Source of the DNA: Drosophila persimilis | Taxonomy: Eukaryota > Arthropoda > Insecta > Diptera > Drosophilidae | Length of the DNA: 64,000 nt | NCBI RefSeq assembly: GCF_003286085.1 | Contig: NW_020825332.1 | Location: 1,917,001 to 1,981,000 of the forward strand | Reading direction: 5' to 3' | Part shown: positions 46,001 to 60,425 of the stretch, one piece after another | Layout of the letters: every line of letters begins with the position of its first letter | Position numbering within the stretch: the first letter of the stretch is position 1 | Notes under the pieces: generated by a model | Seen by the model: only the letters and a program-made list of their open reading frames with translations | Databases searched by the model: none | Told to the model about the DNA's origin: nothing | Position numbers and translations under genes: made by a program

Positions 46001-49000
46001 ACCGGAGCCGGGGGCGTACTTTTCATTATGGGCATTAAATTTTTGTGCATTTTATAATTTAATTGAATTTTGCATTTTATTTTTTATCGCACTTTTCAAA
46101 AGCTAATTTATGATTGCTCAATGCGGCATGTAATTGCATACAAAAGCCTTTAATGATGGGTTCTCTCTGGAGCTCTACAGAAATAGCTGTGGGTGTGTCT
46201 GTATCTGTGTATCTGCATTCGTATCTATGTACATGGTGATTGGGATTGTGTTTCTCCTCCTCCTCTTTTCGCATTATGACATTCCATAATTATATTCATT
46301 ATTAATGATAACAACAAAAAAACAAAAAGCGAGAGCCATCGAAGAATTATTAACGATAAAAGATGATTAAATTTAAGCGAATTTAAAATGGGAATCCATA
46401 ATTAACCCAGCCATAAATATAGACGTGTTTTAATCTTGGGCCAGAAACTCCTCAAATGTTCACCGAATAGTTTTGCCCACCGCTTCGACCTCTCTCCGGC
46501 AGTTCTGACCAGCAATTAGCGACTGGGAATTAAGTGCTCATCAGTGCGTCGTGTCTGTGTCGGCCAGGAGCTTAGGGCCCACCCCAACCCCGACTCCAAT
46601 CCCATCACTGCATAATAGAGCCAACACACAAATTAGTCGAAACCCCGGCTAAAGCCCGGCGTGACGTCGTAAACAGAGCTGGAAATGCGCACCCAACATG
46701 CACACGGCTCTGGCCTTAAGTGGAAGGAGTCGCAGGATGTCGGAGGATCTCCTTGCAGCAGCAGCAGGAAGAGGAGGAGGAGGAGGCGGAGGAGGAGTAG
46801 CATGAACAGTTCCACTGCCAATTGTAACTCCGAGTTTGGTCGCACGATTAATCGTCGTTGCAAATTGTTGGCACGTTTTCAATTGACAACAGAAGAGTGC
46901 GTCTGGGACTTGCCCGTGGAGTCAACCCCTAATTTGCACTATGACCCACCCCGTTCACAGCCCAATCCAACCCAACTCAACCCTCTGCCCTCCTCTCCTC
47001 TCCTCTCCTCGTTTGTTGTGTGTAAATCACACGGTGTTTGCTCTCTCACTCTCCTGTTGCATCTTTTACGTGCGTCAGGTTTTGCTGTGCGCCACTGCTG
47101 CCGATGCCTTGATATCGAGGAACTCTCACCCCCCCCGACCACGACCACGACCCCGACCAGGTGGGGGTCGTATGTATCTCCCCACCCCCCGGTTCTACCA
47201 TTTGACAGGCCGTTTTAAAACGCCGACCACGACGCCTCCGTCGTTTATTTTGAATGTAATTTTTCAAGTCGCGACAGTCTTCCAGCCTTGGACCATTAAT
47301 CACGCGGACAAAATGCGATTCTACCATAGCGATGAGGAAACAAAAATGGAAAAAAAGAAGCGAAATAAAGAAGGCAAATAAACAATGGGGGAGAAAATAA
47401 AGAAAAGTGAGAGAGAAAAAAGAGCGAGAGCAGAGCAAACTTTGCCTTGACGAGGCAGTTCTTTAATTATACTCTGCCCCAAGGCAAGGTAGCTCTGTTG
47501 GCAGGGAAGTTTCAAAGATCCACAATCTTCATTCAGATGAATAGATTAGGCCCCAAATGACTAGAGCCCTTATCAATGGTTTGGCGGAAAGATAGAACTA
47601 CACTGCCCACATCTGCCACTATGGGCACTACACTTTCTGCTCTTTCTCCGACTTAGACTTGATTTATTCATACGATATTTCTTTCTATTGAATAATATCC
47701 AATTTCAGATGTAAATCTCCACCCTTTCAGCGCATAAACCGAGCTAAGCGCCTTAGGGTATGATCAGATTCGACTTATTTCCGGTTGGAGAGAAAAGTGT
47801 TGCATACTCTCAGGCGGCGGCGAAGGCGGAGGCGGAAGTTGATGCCTGCCTGGATGCCTGAATGGATGGAATGCCTCTGCCGCCTCCTGGACTTGTGGAC
47901 TCCTTCCTCTGTTGCTGTTGCTGTTGTTGCTGCTCGTTGACTTTGTTAATAATGATGTTGCTGTTTCTGTTGCACCCCCCACTCCTCAGACGCCCTCCTC
48001 CACCGCGCTGCTTTTGGCGTATTTTTAGCAATGAGGTCACGTGACTGACGCCCGTCGCATTACAGGGCCTTTGTTTGACAGACACCCCCCTCGCCCACGC
48101 CACCCCTTCCCAAGCGAATGACAAACTAAATGCAATTTGATGCGTGTCATGCCTCCAGCTCCCATCCCCCCCTAACCGGGGGGTGAAAATGCGTGGTAAT
48201 CATTATTTGTGACAATTGATGAACGAAATCAATTTTTTTATTAGAGCTGAGCCCCAAGGATCAGCCCGGCTGAGCGGCACTCTAAGCTGCTCCCAGTGGC
48301 AGTTGTGGCAGTTAATAAATATTTGTCACGCATGGCTTTGGGTGCAGTGCAGCGACACATGGCCTCCTCCTTCCACGCCAAGCAGGCGGCAGACGGCAGA
48401 CGGCAGCCGGCAGCCGGCAGGCAGCAGGCAGCAGGCAGCAGGCAGGACCTGTCTCTGGCACCTGCATTGCGTTGGAATTGGAACCGGACAGAGCTGAGCA
48501 GAGCTGAGCAGAACAGTGCCCGCTAGTGCACGGTAGTGTACGGCAGGCAGGGCATAGCAGCTTAGGCACGTGACAGCCATGAGCCGGGTGACCTCGTTGG
48601 GGTCGCCAGGATGTGGACTATTCCCACGACTTGTCACCTCTCGCACACTCGCACACACACACACACACGCACGCTCAATGTGACATGCAGCAACCGCAAT
48701 AGTCGGTGTGCGGCCCCTTAGAGTGTATGTTGGTCAAAGTTGAATGCCTCTTGAATGCCCGAATGCCCGAATGGAATACCAATACCACAAAGGGAAGCCA
48801 GGCGGCAGCCACATTTTGCAGCCATTAATCAAATCTCCAATTAATTTGCCACAATTAATTGTAGTGATAATTTGAGGTTTCCCTTTACCTTTACCCTCCA
48901 CCAAGCATCAGCCACGCTTTTAAAATCATCATCTCTATTTGCTTGGATACTCGATACCGGCTGAATACCGGCTGAATGCCGGCTGGAAACTGGCTGGATA

Positions 49001-50046
49001 CTGCCTGCCTGCCTGGCGAAATGCAATTTGATTTTGGCTCGTAAATATGATGGAGCTTTAAGGATTTGCACCGCTTGGAGTCGGGGGCAAACCCTATTAG
49101 CAGGGAAGCAGGCAGACTGCCAGTCAGGAGGGAACATGCGCACGGCTTATCATTATTATTTTCCATCATTGTCGACATATAATCAGGTTCAATGACGAGT
49201 GCTCACCTGCTCCTGTTGCTCCTTTGGCCATCCAGACAGATGGGATAATAAATACAGTGAATGCCTGGAGCCGGGGCAGAGGCAGAGGCAGGAGCCGAGG
49301 CAGCTGTAGCAGCCTTTATGCAGTTGTGGCTCTTTATTGAAAAATGTGTGCACAATTCGAGAAATGCAGCTATGTTGGTGCTGCTGCTGGTGCTGGTGCT
49401 GGCCCTGGGCTGCCGCCAGAGCAGTCGATGCCGAAGCCAGACACAAATATCAAATATTATTGAGTGGAGCACGGAGCTCGGTGAAAGGTGAACCATTGAT
49501 GGAGTGTCGGAGTGTAGAGACACCAACCCATCCCCATCCCATCCCTTCCCTTCCCGCCTGCCTGGCCTCCAATAACAGCGCTCGGGCGGGCAGGCAGGTT
49601 GCCGGTTGCCAGAGCAACCTCTCTACAACCGACCCTGCCCCGCCCTGCCCTGCCCACCGTTACCATAGCTGTGGTCCCTGGTTCTCCGGGGAGTGAACCA
49701 ACTTTGTTTATAAACATTTCACGTTCAGCTTTGGTCCGTTCCCACAAATATTCCGCTGCTGCTCCAGCACCAGCACCAGCACCAGCTCCAGCTACAGTGA
49801 AAACTTTTACTATCAGAGAGAAAAGGATGATTTTTATTTGATATTTTTCCAAACAATGTCAGAGAAAAGTGTGCTCTGCTGTTCCGTGCTGTGCTGTTGC
49901 CTTTCCTATAAATTAAAACAAATACCAGCCAGACTAGAAATCGTGTTTCGTTGTGTTTGATTTGAATACCAGCTGTAGGATCCACACCACTCACATTTAA
50001 GGAGACAGCCTGAGAGATCCCTCGAGCACATACACCCAGCATCACC

Positions 50047-53000
50047 ATGCAGAAGAAGATTGCCCCCGAACAGCGGCCGTTTTGCGACAAGCGTCTGCAG
50101 GATGACCGGGTGAGGAGGCGGCGCACAATGCACCTGGTGCACGTCTCGCAGGCGCTGAAGAAGACCGCCAAGCGTCCCCTCAACGACTGCCCCTTCTACA
50201 GCATGACCTACGGCTTCGATGAGCTGCCCCTAGATCCGGTGAAGGAGTTCCTGAAGGAGAAGATATGTAGGTATCGGCTGCGTAAATATCCCCAATCCGT
50301 ACACCAATTGGCCTTCCACTCTCGGCTTCACAGCGCACTTGCAGAACGACAACATTGTGGGTCGCTGCAATCGCGAGTTCGACTTTCATTCGTACAACCT
50401 CGAATTCGTGAAGGATCACTACGACGAATGCGACGATGACAGCCTCCAGGAGCTCCAGCTGGAGGACATCGTCATGCCCGAACAGTTCGAGGCGCTGCGC
50501 GATGCCAAGGATCACACGTACAACTTCAATCAGCAGGGTGAGTGTGGCACGCACAACAGGATAGGGTTGGGATGGGAATGGGAATGGGAATGGGGACCAA
50601 TTAAATTGAACAACATTTGCGCATTATCTCAGGCGTTTGGCTCGCTTCTGTGGCAGGGGCAGGGGCACGGGCAGAGCTCACGCTCGCGGGGGCTTAACCG
50701 ACAAATTGCCAGACATTTTGCGTTATTCAATGAGTGAGAACTTTACCGCAAAAGCATAACACTTAATACTTTATTAAATGCGAAAAACATGCCCCGACAG
50801 GCAGCAGCGGCAAACAGCGGCAAACAGCAGCATCCTCCTAGCCTCCTATCCTCGTATCCTCCTGCTTTTTCCACAATTCCCCCGCTCGCGTTTTCCTCAT
50901 TTCCGCCACCTGCTGCTGCGCTGCTGCTGTTCGTTGGAAAATTGTTCACCTGTAAACATAAAAATTCCAAACATTATCCTTTTAACATAAAATTTTATAA
51001 CCGAAATGTGAAAAAAAAGGTAAAACCGAAAAACAAATGCGTATGACATTTATTTGAATATCCTTTGGGAGTGCAGGACGACGGCATCCGGTTGAGGCAG
51101 TGCCACGGGGATGTCAGGGGTGTCGTGGGTGACAGGGGGTGTCGGGGGGTGCCAGGTGTGGGAGCAGGGCAGGGCGCGGGGTCGAGTGACTCTACAACAT
51201 GTTTATCATAGTGTTTTATTTAGCATTTACATGGACAATTTTTATGTCTGTCTCTTTTTTTGGTTCGACAATACCCTTCCAGGACGTGGCGGGACATGGG
51301 TTTCGGTATAAAACTTGAGATTGGGATCGAATTTGATGGGATTTCCCAAGGTATTCGGTGATCAGTCCAAAGAACACTCTCTTGCGGGAGATTTGGAAAC
51401 CTTTCCCAAGTGAATATAGAAGATAGAACCCTCCATATTGTCCCCCTGAGCCACCAATATCTCTGTCATGAGACCCCAGCAAGGGGCATACCCCAGTCGC
51501 ATACAGTCCCCTTCGAACCGTATCGCTCGTATCTCCCCCGGCTCGGTGTCTCGGCCCCTGGGTCATGGAGCGACTTTTGTCGCTAGTTTGTAATAAAAAT
51601 GTTTCATTTTTGTGTCTAGTTTTTTAATATTTAATGCCGGGAATGGATGCTCCCCTAGCCGGCGGGGGGACTAATAGGAGGGCATGTTGCACAATGCCAT
51701 AAAAGCGTGTTTTCGATAGAGAGGACATTAGCATAAAAATGTGACAGCCGCACCGATAGCCGCCACAGCGCGGAGGATGCTCATCCTCTGTCCATTCCTG
51801 CTCCCCAGAGGGGGCGGGGGGGGCATATTCTCTTTGTCTGTGTAGGTGTGTGTGTGTGTGTGTGTCCGAAATGGAAATTAATTTCAGTTTAATCATTTTA
51901 AAATTGAACTTTGCTGCCGTGACTTTTATTTAAAACAATTTTCATGTTGCACAAACAAGTTTATTTGCACTGCCTTTGAGGCGGGCCGCGACGGACAAAA
52001 AAGAAGCGGAGCGCGGGGTAAAAATCAAATTTGAAAAGTCCAGACAGACTCCTCTGTATGTGCACACACATAATATATACATATATCCTCCCGTATATAT
52101 TGCACACACATATCAAGTCGATGGTCAAATATTAAATGACATTTTCAATTTTCATTTCATTTTATTGCATTTTTTTCCCTCAATATTTTCTGGTTTGTTT
52201 TCCCCCCTGGCTGCAGCCTGCAATCAATTTCCCTGGATTGACAAATGGATGACTGGCGGTAATAAATAATCGTTCATATTTACATAACGATGCATTATTT
52301 CAAATTTGACACCATCCCCGTCCCCCCCCCCTGCCCGTCCACCTATACACCGACTGCCCCCCCAGTGCGACCCAGTGAGCAGGAAATCTATGAAATGACC
52401 AGCCAACTGCTGGACCTGTACTGCCAGCGTCGTGTAAGGATCTTCTACTTTGATTGCGGGACCAAGTCCTCCTTGTGGACGAATCAGCTGAGACGGCAGC
52501 ACGGCTCTCCCTCGGAATTGATTGCCGCCTACCGGTCGCCAGCCGCCAGACATATGCGGGTCAAGACGCTCCAGGAGAAGACCAAGAAGGAAAAGTTCAA
52601 GGCGGGAGACCCTTACGCACTGCGCACCCCAGAGGGCAAGTCCCACACTGTGACACAGTCCACTTTTTGCTACAGTTTCCGTACATTTTAGACTGCCGCA
52701 ACGAGCTGATCCGGATGGGCAAGGTCATAGACAAGCTGATTGAGCCCGTGATCAAGGAGGCCGAGTACAACATTGGCCATGGCCAGCTCCAGTATCCCGA
52801 TCCGCAGAGCTGCGCAGAAAAGCATAAAAAAGATCCAGACAGAGTGGGTGTTCCGTTTCGTTTCCGCTTATAGTCCTTATAATCCTTTTTGCAGAAAAAG
52901 CATCCCTGCAAAGTGGGCAAGAAGCTTATCTGTCGCGAGGATTTCATGACCAATGAGGAGTTTCTCTTTTGCCTCAAGAAAATGGAGGCCACGTGAGTGT

Positions 53001-56000
53001 CCCCCTGCCCCCTGCCACCTGCCACCTGCCCATCGTAGTACTGTATTCCTCGACTCCCTGCAGACGCTTCTCCTACATGTCGCCACTGCTGCCGGTGGAT
53101 CCCGAGGAGCAGAAGCGCTCCATGATGATCAAATATCACAAGGCTCTGGACGAGGCCGACTCCAAGTTCACCTTGAAGATACAGAAGCGCTACAAGTGCC
53201 TAATGAGGAGTGTGAGTAAAGGGGGTTCCACGAGTAGATGATAGTTCCGGGGTGTACGTGTAAACGTGTCCACGTGTCGTACAAACAAATTCTGAATTAT
53301 GCAAGGCATCCGAAAACACAAACCAAAAAAAAAAAGACAGTAAGAAAGAGGCAACAAAAATTGAAAGCCCAAATACCCGGCCCGCAATGAGACTCCCTGA
53401 CCATAAGACCCATAAAAAACCCATCAAAAGTGAGCACCAGCCATGGATATAAATAAATTTTATCGTTGACTCCGTGGACTCCATGGACTCTGTGGACTCC
53501 ACTCTTGACTGTGACTCGGAGGCCGAATCCGTGTCCATGTCCATGTCCATGCCGCTGTCCGAGGAGAGGAGGAGGCGCCTCCTCGTACATAAAAAATGAT
53601 AATAATAAACTTAATACAAAGTAAATATGTGTGCGTGAGCGTGCGAGTAAATTAAGCTGGCCCCTCCCCCCCCCTGTCACACCATCCTCACTTTTTCCTG
53701 GGAACGTGCTTATAAAAATTATATAATTCATACCTCGTAAATATTATGGTGGTCGGAGGTTATGAATAACGTGATTAGTTGTTAAAAAAAAACAAAGAAA
53801 AAATCATAATAACGTGTGTGTGTGTGTGTGTGTGTGGGAGTGGGACTGGGAGGGGCGTGAATCACACCCAATTTGATGGAGAGGCCCTTAAACATTGTGA
53901 ATCTGAATCTGACTCCTCTTTCGTTTCTGTTTTGCAGATTTCTATACTGCAGGTGGAGACATATCCATCGAGACTCATACGCAAGGCCCTGCGATTCATT
54001 GATGCCAAGTCCCCGTTGCTACGCGACGCCTGGAAATTCATACTCCACGAAGAGGTAAGTCCATGTCTGCGACTCCCAGAGTGTTCCGGAGTGTTCCGGA
54101 GTGGATGCGGAAGTGGCAGTGTCTCTGGCAGCGTCAACATTATTAGCAAAACTTAACTGGCGCTCGCTCGGGAGAACTTTTGCGCCGAAAAAGTTTCATC
54201 CTGGCAATGCGAGAGCATATTAAACACGCTCCTTCTCAGGAGGAGGAGGAGGAGGAGGGAATGGAATGAGATGAGATGACAAGTGACGGGGCGCGTGTTG
54301 ATGTTTTGACGTGAGCGCCAAGAAAAGTTTGGCAGGGATATAAGCACCCAGCAGCCAGCAGCAGTCAAGCACTTGCCTGCTCCGACGGCAAATCAGTGCC
54401 CGAGTGCGAGGCGGCTTAATGAGCATTAGCCAGATACACACACACACGCACACCACACACGCACACCACACAAACACACAGCTGTCGAAAGGTATCTCGT
54501 CCCATTCCACACTTAATCCTTAACCCAGAAAAACGCCACAAGCGCCAGGGGGAAAGTTTCGAATTAGTTCTCCTTTCCCTTTCCTTTTCCCTTTCGCTTT
54601 CCTTTTCCCTTTCCCTTGTCGCTTTCCCCGAAGAATCGAAGGCAGGAACCATGTCTAATCAACTCATTTACAGCAACATTGGCCCGACCTGCCGCCAGAA
54701 GTTATATTAATGGATTACCTGTTCGTGGGAGACCGCGGCGTGCGCCCCGACGTGGCCATTCTCATCATCGTGTGCCTCATCGATCTGCAGGAGGACTTTC
54801 GCTACCACGTCAAGCGCACGTTCCTCCGCTACCTGCTGCAGTGAGTGGAGTGGCATCGGCTCTAAGGCCCCCCAATTACACATGCTCCCCTGACACATGC
54901 TTCACAGATCGACGATGGAGCGACGACGCCTGCAGCTGGAAATGGACCCGCCCGACTATCCCATGCTCATCATCGTGCCGCCGGTGCCCTGGCGCTCCAA
55001 TCTGCTGATGGGCAAGAGCCGCATATGCGAGCTGCTCATGATCTCCCATCCGGCCGTGCAGGCTCTGAATCGACTCTGGTACGATCTGTACGATGATCTG
55101 GTGGTGGTGGACCTGGCCCAGCTGCTGCTGGCCCAACAGCCCCTGGATGCCGACACCGTCTGTGACTTCATCCAGAAGAGCTGTGCCGACGTCAGGGATG
55201 TAAGTGGACCACCAAGACTTTGCGCGCGAAGATTGACATTGACCTAGTTCCCTTTCTAGTTGCTCCTGACCGACTGGCTGCCGCGCTGTGCGGATCTGAT
55301 GAACGACATGCGTGTCACGTGGAGGGAAATGGTGCCCATGTTCGGGAAATACGGCGGAAGGGCGGCCATCCTCTTCCACTGCATTCACGCTCTGATGTCG
55401 CGGCACCTGAACGGCCTGATCACCAAGAGCATCAACTACCTGTTCAAGGTGCTGTGCGCCTACAAGGGTGGCAACAACATCGATAAGTACTCCATGTTCG
55501 ATCCGAACCTCCGTCGCACGCCCATGATGACGCTGATCGTGTCCGTGGTGGGCGCCCACTTCGACAACGATCCCATCGAGATGGGTCCCGGCGTCCGTCC
55601 GCATGCGAATATCTATGTGTTCGATGACGACGACGCCGACCCCTTCCAGCAGCCGTTGATCAATGTCTTTGTGGACATGTCGCCCGAGGTGGACGACGTG
55701 GCCCAGTTCGAGATGGACCACGACCACAAGCTGTACATGTATCCGTACATGAACGAGCTGCCGCGCATCTTTACGGAAAACTTCAAGTCCATACTGGCCG
55801 TGGGCTATGAAATACCACGCCTCGAGTTCATCATGTCCGGCGGAGGTGAGTCGGTGCGGTGGTGCCACCAATTTCACTCGCATTCAACGGATTTCCTTCT
55901 CTATAGATCCCGAAGCCAAGGGTTTCCTGCAATTCATCGACGAGGATCACGATGATTTCATAGATCTTTGCCAGAAGGTCGAGGACATTGTCAAGATGAA

Positions 56001-58912
56001 TTGGCGCGGCGTCCACGTCTATCTGAAGCCCATCTACAAGTACTACTACGGACTGTTCCAGAAGCTGATCTTGCCCATGGTGGAGAAGACTTGGACGGAT
56101 AATGTGTTGCCCGATTTGGTGGTGAGTAGCAGTAGGCCTCCACTGCACTCCACACCACTCCCCTCCCTGGTCCGTGCCTTTAGGGCTCTGTCGTCTAGCA
56201 ATGGATTTAATTATTTATTTCGATTTGATTATACGCAATGATGCGTAGAATTAACATAAAATTTCATTATGCAATATTAATAGACTGCTGACAGACAGGA
56301 CAGGGCAGGCGGCAGGGAGATTCGGAGGCTGTTGGAATGGGAGGCTGGTGGGATGGTGGCAAAAGTGCCTGGCAATTTGTGTAATTTGACAAGAGTTCCA
56401 CCTTGTCTGCATGCCTTCAACCATCCGCCTACCATCCGCCGTCCATCAGATTTGTGATTTCTCGATTTCCTGATTTGTTCTCTAGGATATGTAGCAGGCA
56501 CCATGCATTGTTTAATTATGACTCTGCCTCCAAGCGGACTTCCTCCCAGCTCGACGACTGTTGACTGTACAAATTTTGGCATCTGTCTGTACTTAGACAA
56601 TCAGTGCATTAACGATGATGGCAGTGACAGGTTCACAGGCTCACAGGCTCACAAGCTCTGCTCCGCTCTGCTCGGTCGTCCTTCATCCGCCCAATTAACC
56701 CCTTCCGTTCGATGGCCCCCAGGCAGCCATTGCCACTGCCACTCTGCCACTCTGCCACTCCGGCACTCCACCACTCCGCCACTCCACCACTCTGCCACTA
56801 CAGTTTGCTTGTTCGCATTCATTAAGTTTTATGAAACGACCGACAATTTCCTCTTCTCTCGATTCGTCGGTTCTGGTTCTGGTTCTGGTTTGCGTTTGGG
56901 TTTTTTGTGCAATTTATATAAAATAAAAATTACTTCCGACTGCGAATGCAGCAGCAACGGGCCCGGCCCGGCCCGGCCCGTGTCCGTTTCCATGTCCGTT
57001 CATGCATGTAATGCGAGTGCGTCTCGGTCCACACACGAATGGAGTGTATAGTGGATAGTGGATCAGTGGTGCACGCATCAACAGGGGTTTGGGTTTGGGT
57101 ATGCGGTTGCATGTGTTGCATACTGATTGCTGACATTCGACTGTGCCGTGGGGTTAGGAACTCTAACATTTACAATTAAAATTAACAAGTTTTCGACAGA
57201 GCCCGAAACCCCCGTGAAATGCATCGAACAATATTGATTGCAAATCAGAGATAAAATTGGATAAAAGCTATACATATGTATTTTTAATCTAAGCACTCTC
57301 TCCCTCCCCCTCTCTTACATGTGTGTGTGTGTGTGTGTGTGTGTATATACTAAAACCCCTCTCCAAACTGGCCACTCCACCGCCCCTGGGTCCGGGTGTC
57401 CCTTTCTTCCTGTCTCCCAACAGGTTGTCCAAGAGCTATTGAAAAAACTGCGAGCCGTGAGCGATACGACCTATTATCTGCGCGATTTCATCCCGCTGAA
57501 CCTGTTCATGCTGGACAACCGACATGTGAAGCTAACGCTGCGGATGTATGTCCAGAGTATCTACGATTTCATAATTGATTTTTATAAAGCCCTCAATTGG
57601 AACGAGAACCGAGCGTAAGTACCGCGTGGCATACCCTGGAATCGGTGCAGAGGGGCAGATTGCCGGCTGCCGGTTGCCGATTGCCGATTGCATCAGCTAA
57701 ATGAAGTGCAAGTGCTCTTTCACTTAACTTTTATGCTGACTCCTCCACTGACTGCCACTTAATAGATAACTTTTCCATATGTGTGTGCATCCGCTCACCC
57801 CGCTCACCCGTTCACCCGTTCACCCGCTCACCTGCTCACCTTATCGTTTTTTTTTTATTTTTATTTTTGTTTCTGCCACTTCAGCATCTGCGAGGAGCTG
57901 GAGGAGATGTCCATGAAGGCCGGCGAGAGGCCGGAGGAGACACCAGAGGTGGTGGCCCTGCAGAACTACATCAACGAGTGTCGGGAGATGCGCATATTTG
58001 CCATAAAGGATGAAATCAAGAACGTGTTGAAGCGCGTCGTCTTCCTGCTGACACACACATACCTGACCAGTGAGTGCATGAATGCAGCCCCAACTCGAAC
58101 CCGAACCCGAACCCCAACACCAACCCTTGGAGCCTCTGCTTCTGGGTCTGCTGTTTGTGCAGCTGCCCAAGCGAGTCCTGCAATGGTCTGGTCCTGGTCT
58201 ACCTCTCACTCCATCTCTCCATCTCTCCATCTCACCAGTTAGGGTTTTGTTTGCTTTAGACACTGTTTGCCCATGGGTGGGCAGTGGGGCGGTGTACAGT
58301 AGTACAGTAGTACAGCAGCAGTCTCTCGCTTAACATAATTAACCTCAACTAACAAGCAGAGAGGAGTCTACTAATTGGTTTTATAATTACTTGCGGTGAG
58401 ACACACCAAACATTGAGCTCCGTTAAAACCCCCGAAAATGCAACATAATGAGCTTAACAAATTCATGAATGTGTGAAAGTTGCTTTGACAACCGACAAAT
58501 GCAGACAGGCCCAGGCCCAGGCCCAGGCCCAGGCCCCCGCAGAACTCTCTTCATCTCAGACAATTGCGAGTTATCGTCAAGTGTCGAGTCGTGTGTGTAT
58601 CTTTTGGATAGCTGCTACAATGTCTGCGTGTGTGTGTGTGTGGCTTACACGGCTGTAAGCAGATGTAGATACAGATAGGACTTGTCGGGGGCCCATACAG
58701 TTACAGGACTCTCGTAACGTACATCTAATTAATTAGTTTGTTCCGAAAAAGAAGCACTCGCGCAGCCAATTAATTAAGAGTTAAGCGCAGTTAATTAGCA
58801 ATGTGTACCAATTCGAAAGAGGGCTAGAGCCAGAGCGAGATGGAGATGGAGAGAGAGAGAGAATCCTCCAGTCATCCTTCAGTCTAGTCATGGTCTCATC
58901 TGTATCCTCCTT

Positions 58913-58950
<38 letters not shown>

Positions 58951-60305
58951 ACCAACAGGCGACGAAATCCATCTGAATACACGCACATTTATCCTGCCCG
59001 GTGAACTGGAGGAGGTCCTGGATCTCAGTGCCGCCCGACTGGCGGTGGTCCGTGATAATCTGGAGCTGGCCTTGCGGTAAGTGAAATGCAGATTATATAC
59101 AGATCCCCTGATGCTAAGCTGACACGACATTCCATTCCGCGCCATTGGCCTACAGCGAGCGGCGGGCAGAGTTCGAGAAGCTTCTCGCCCAGGAGAAGCG
59201 GACGATGGACGGGTTCCGCATTCGCGAAATCCGCGATGTGCTCACCCTGGAGGAGCTCAAGGAGCGGGTGGATACGGTCGATATGCTCTTCACGACCATC
59301 GAGGTGAGCAGAAAGGACGACAAACCATCGTCAAACTAGTCCTAATCGTTGTTCGCAAAAAACAGAATCTAAGCCGCGAGGCAAAGGCCATCAATGTGGA
59401 GGAGACCCTGCTGCAAATCGATGTGTCCGCCTTCCCCCTGCTGGCGGAGATCATTGAGAAAATGGAACCCATCGAGAAGCTGTGGAAGACATCCTACGAA
59501 TTCGAAAAGGATTATCTTATTTGGTAAGCGACTGGCGACATTTGAGCCCATTGCAATTATACTTTCGGACTGCAAAACGGAGGACTTCACCAGGCGCTCC
59601 TCTGGCGCAAGTGTGGCGCAAAATATTTGTCCACATCCGAGCCATCATTTCCACTGGCATTGCCCTGCACGCAAATCCCAATACCAATTCCAAGAGCCGA
59701 TTCCGATTCCGATTCCGACTCCAATTCCTATTCCAATTCCTATTCCGATTCCTATTCCTATCCCCATGCGAAAATGCCAGCACAAAGTTGAGTTCAAGTG
59801 CGGCGTAAAAATAGTCCGATTTTGAGCTACGACGAGTGCCCAAGGGCCCAGGGCCTGGCCAGCTTATGATGCTTGCCACTATTCTCTACTCCAGGGAGAG
59901 CAGAGCTGCAGCTCCTCCCGCTCCCATTTTTTTTTTGTGTGTGTTGCTTGTGTACTTCTATTTACATCTCTTCTCGGTGTCCTTGCAGGATGTTCGAGCG
60001 CTTCGAATGCCTTAATGCGGATGGCGTGCGGGAGCAAGTGGAGAATATGCACAAGGTAAGTAGTTGCAAGTCGGAAGTTGTCATGCCGAGCCATGCCATG
60101 GCCATGGCCATGGCAGGGAGTCATCGCCAGAAGCTGGCGGAAATAAAAACTAGCAACGACCGACAAAGTTTGAGCTGTTGTCGGATTTCTATAGCTCCTC
60201 CACTGGCCATCCATGCATGGCTCTCCGGCTTTAGTTCCCAATCCTGTCGCTCTCCTCCCTTTGTGTCTCTATGTCCATCCAGCTGTCTGTCTCGTGTGTC
60301 GTTTT

Positions 60306-60341
<36 letters not shown>

Positions 60342-60390
60342 GCCAATGTAGCAACTAAAATGCAACTAAAAACCTCAAGCCACCTCGGGC

Positions 60391-60425
<35 letters not shown>

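Larger units (their letters stand above)
38942..50046. other. About 11 kb intergenic region, no recognisable gene
   Basis: This lies upstream of both the minus-strand repeat gene and the plus-strand axonemal dynein gene, so it may hold enhancers for both. No frame shows coding character; the longest ones (for example 43335-43721) look random. Simple repeats include (TCCCTG)n near 42187-42212, a CTCCGG-type block near 42358-42390 and a GGAGGA block near 46770-46798. A TATAAAT lies at 49907-49913, about 135 bp before the dynein start, and could be its TATA box, but no good initiator follows it. Confidence 0.5.

Noticed and set aside
46633-46863. Minus-strand frame with a poly-leucine hydrophobic stretch resembling a membrane segment
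   Set aside because: The leucines come from a GGAGGA/GCAGCA simple repeat read in the opposite strand.
18520-50046. tRNA or other structured RNA genes in the gene-poor regions
   Set aside because: I looked for a B-box with matching acceptor stem and found none; a proper covariance search was not possible by eye.
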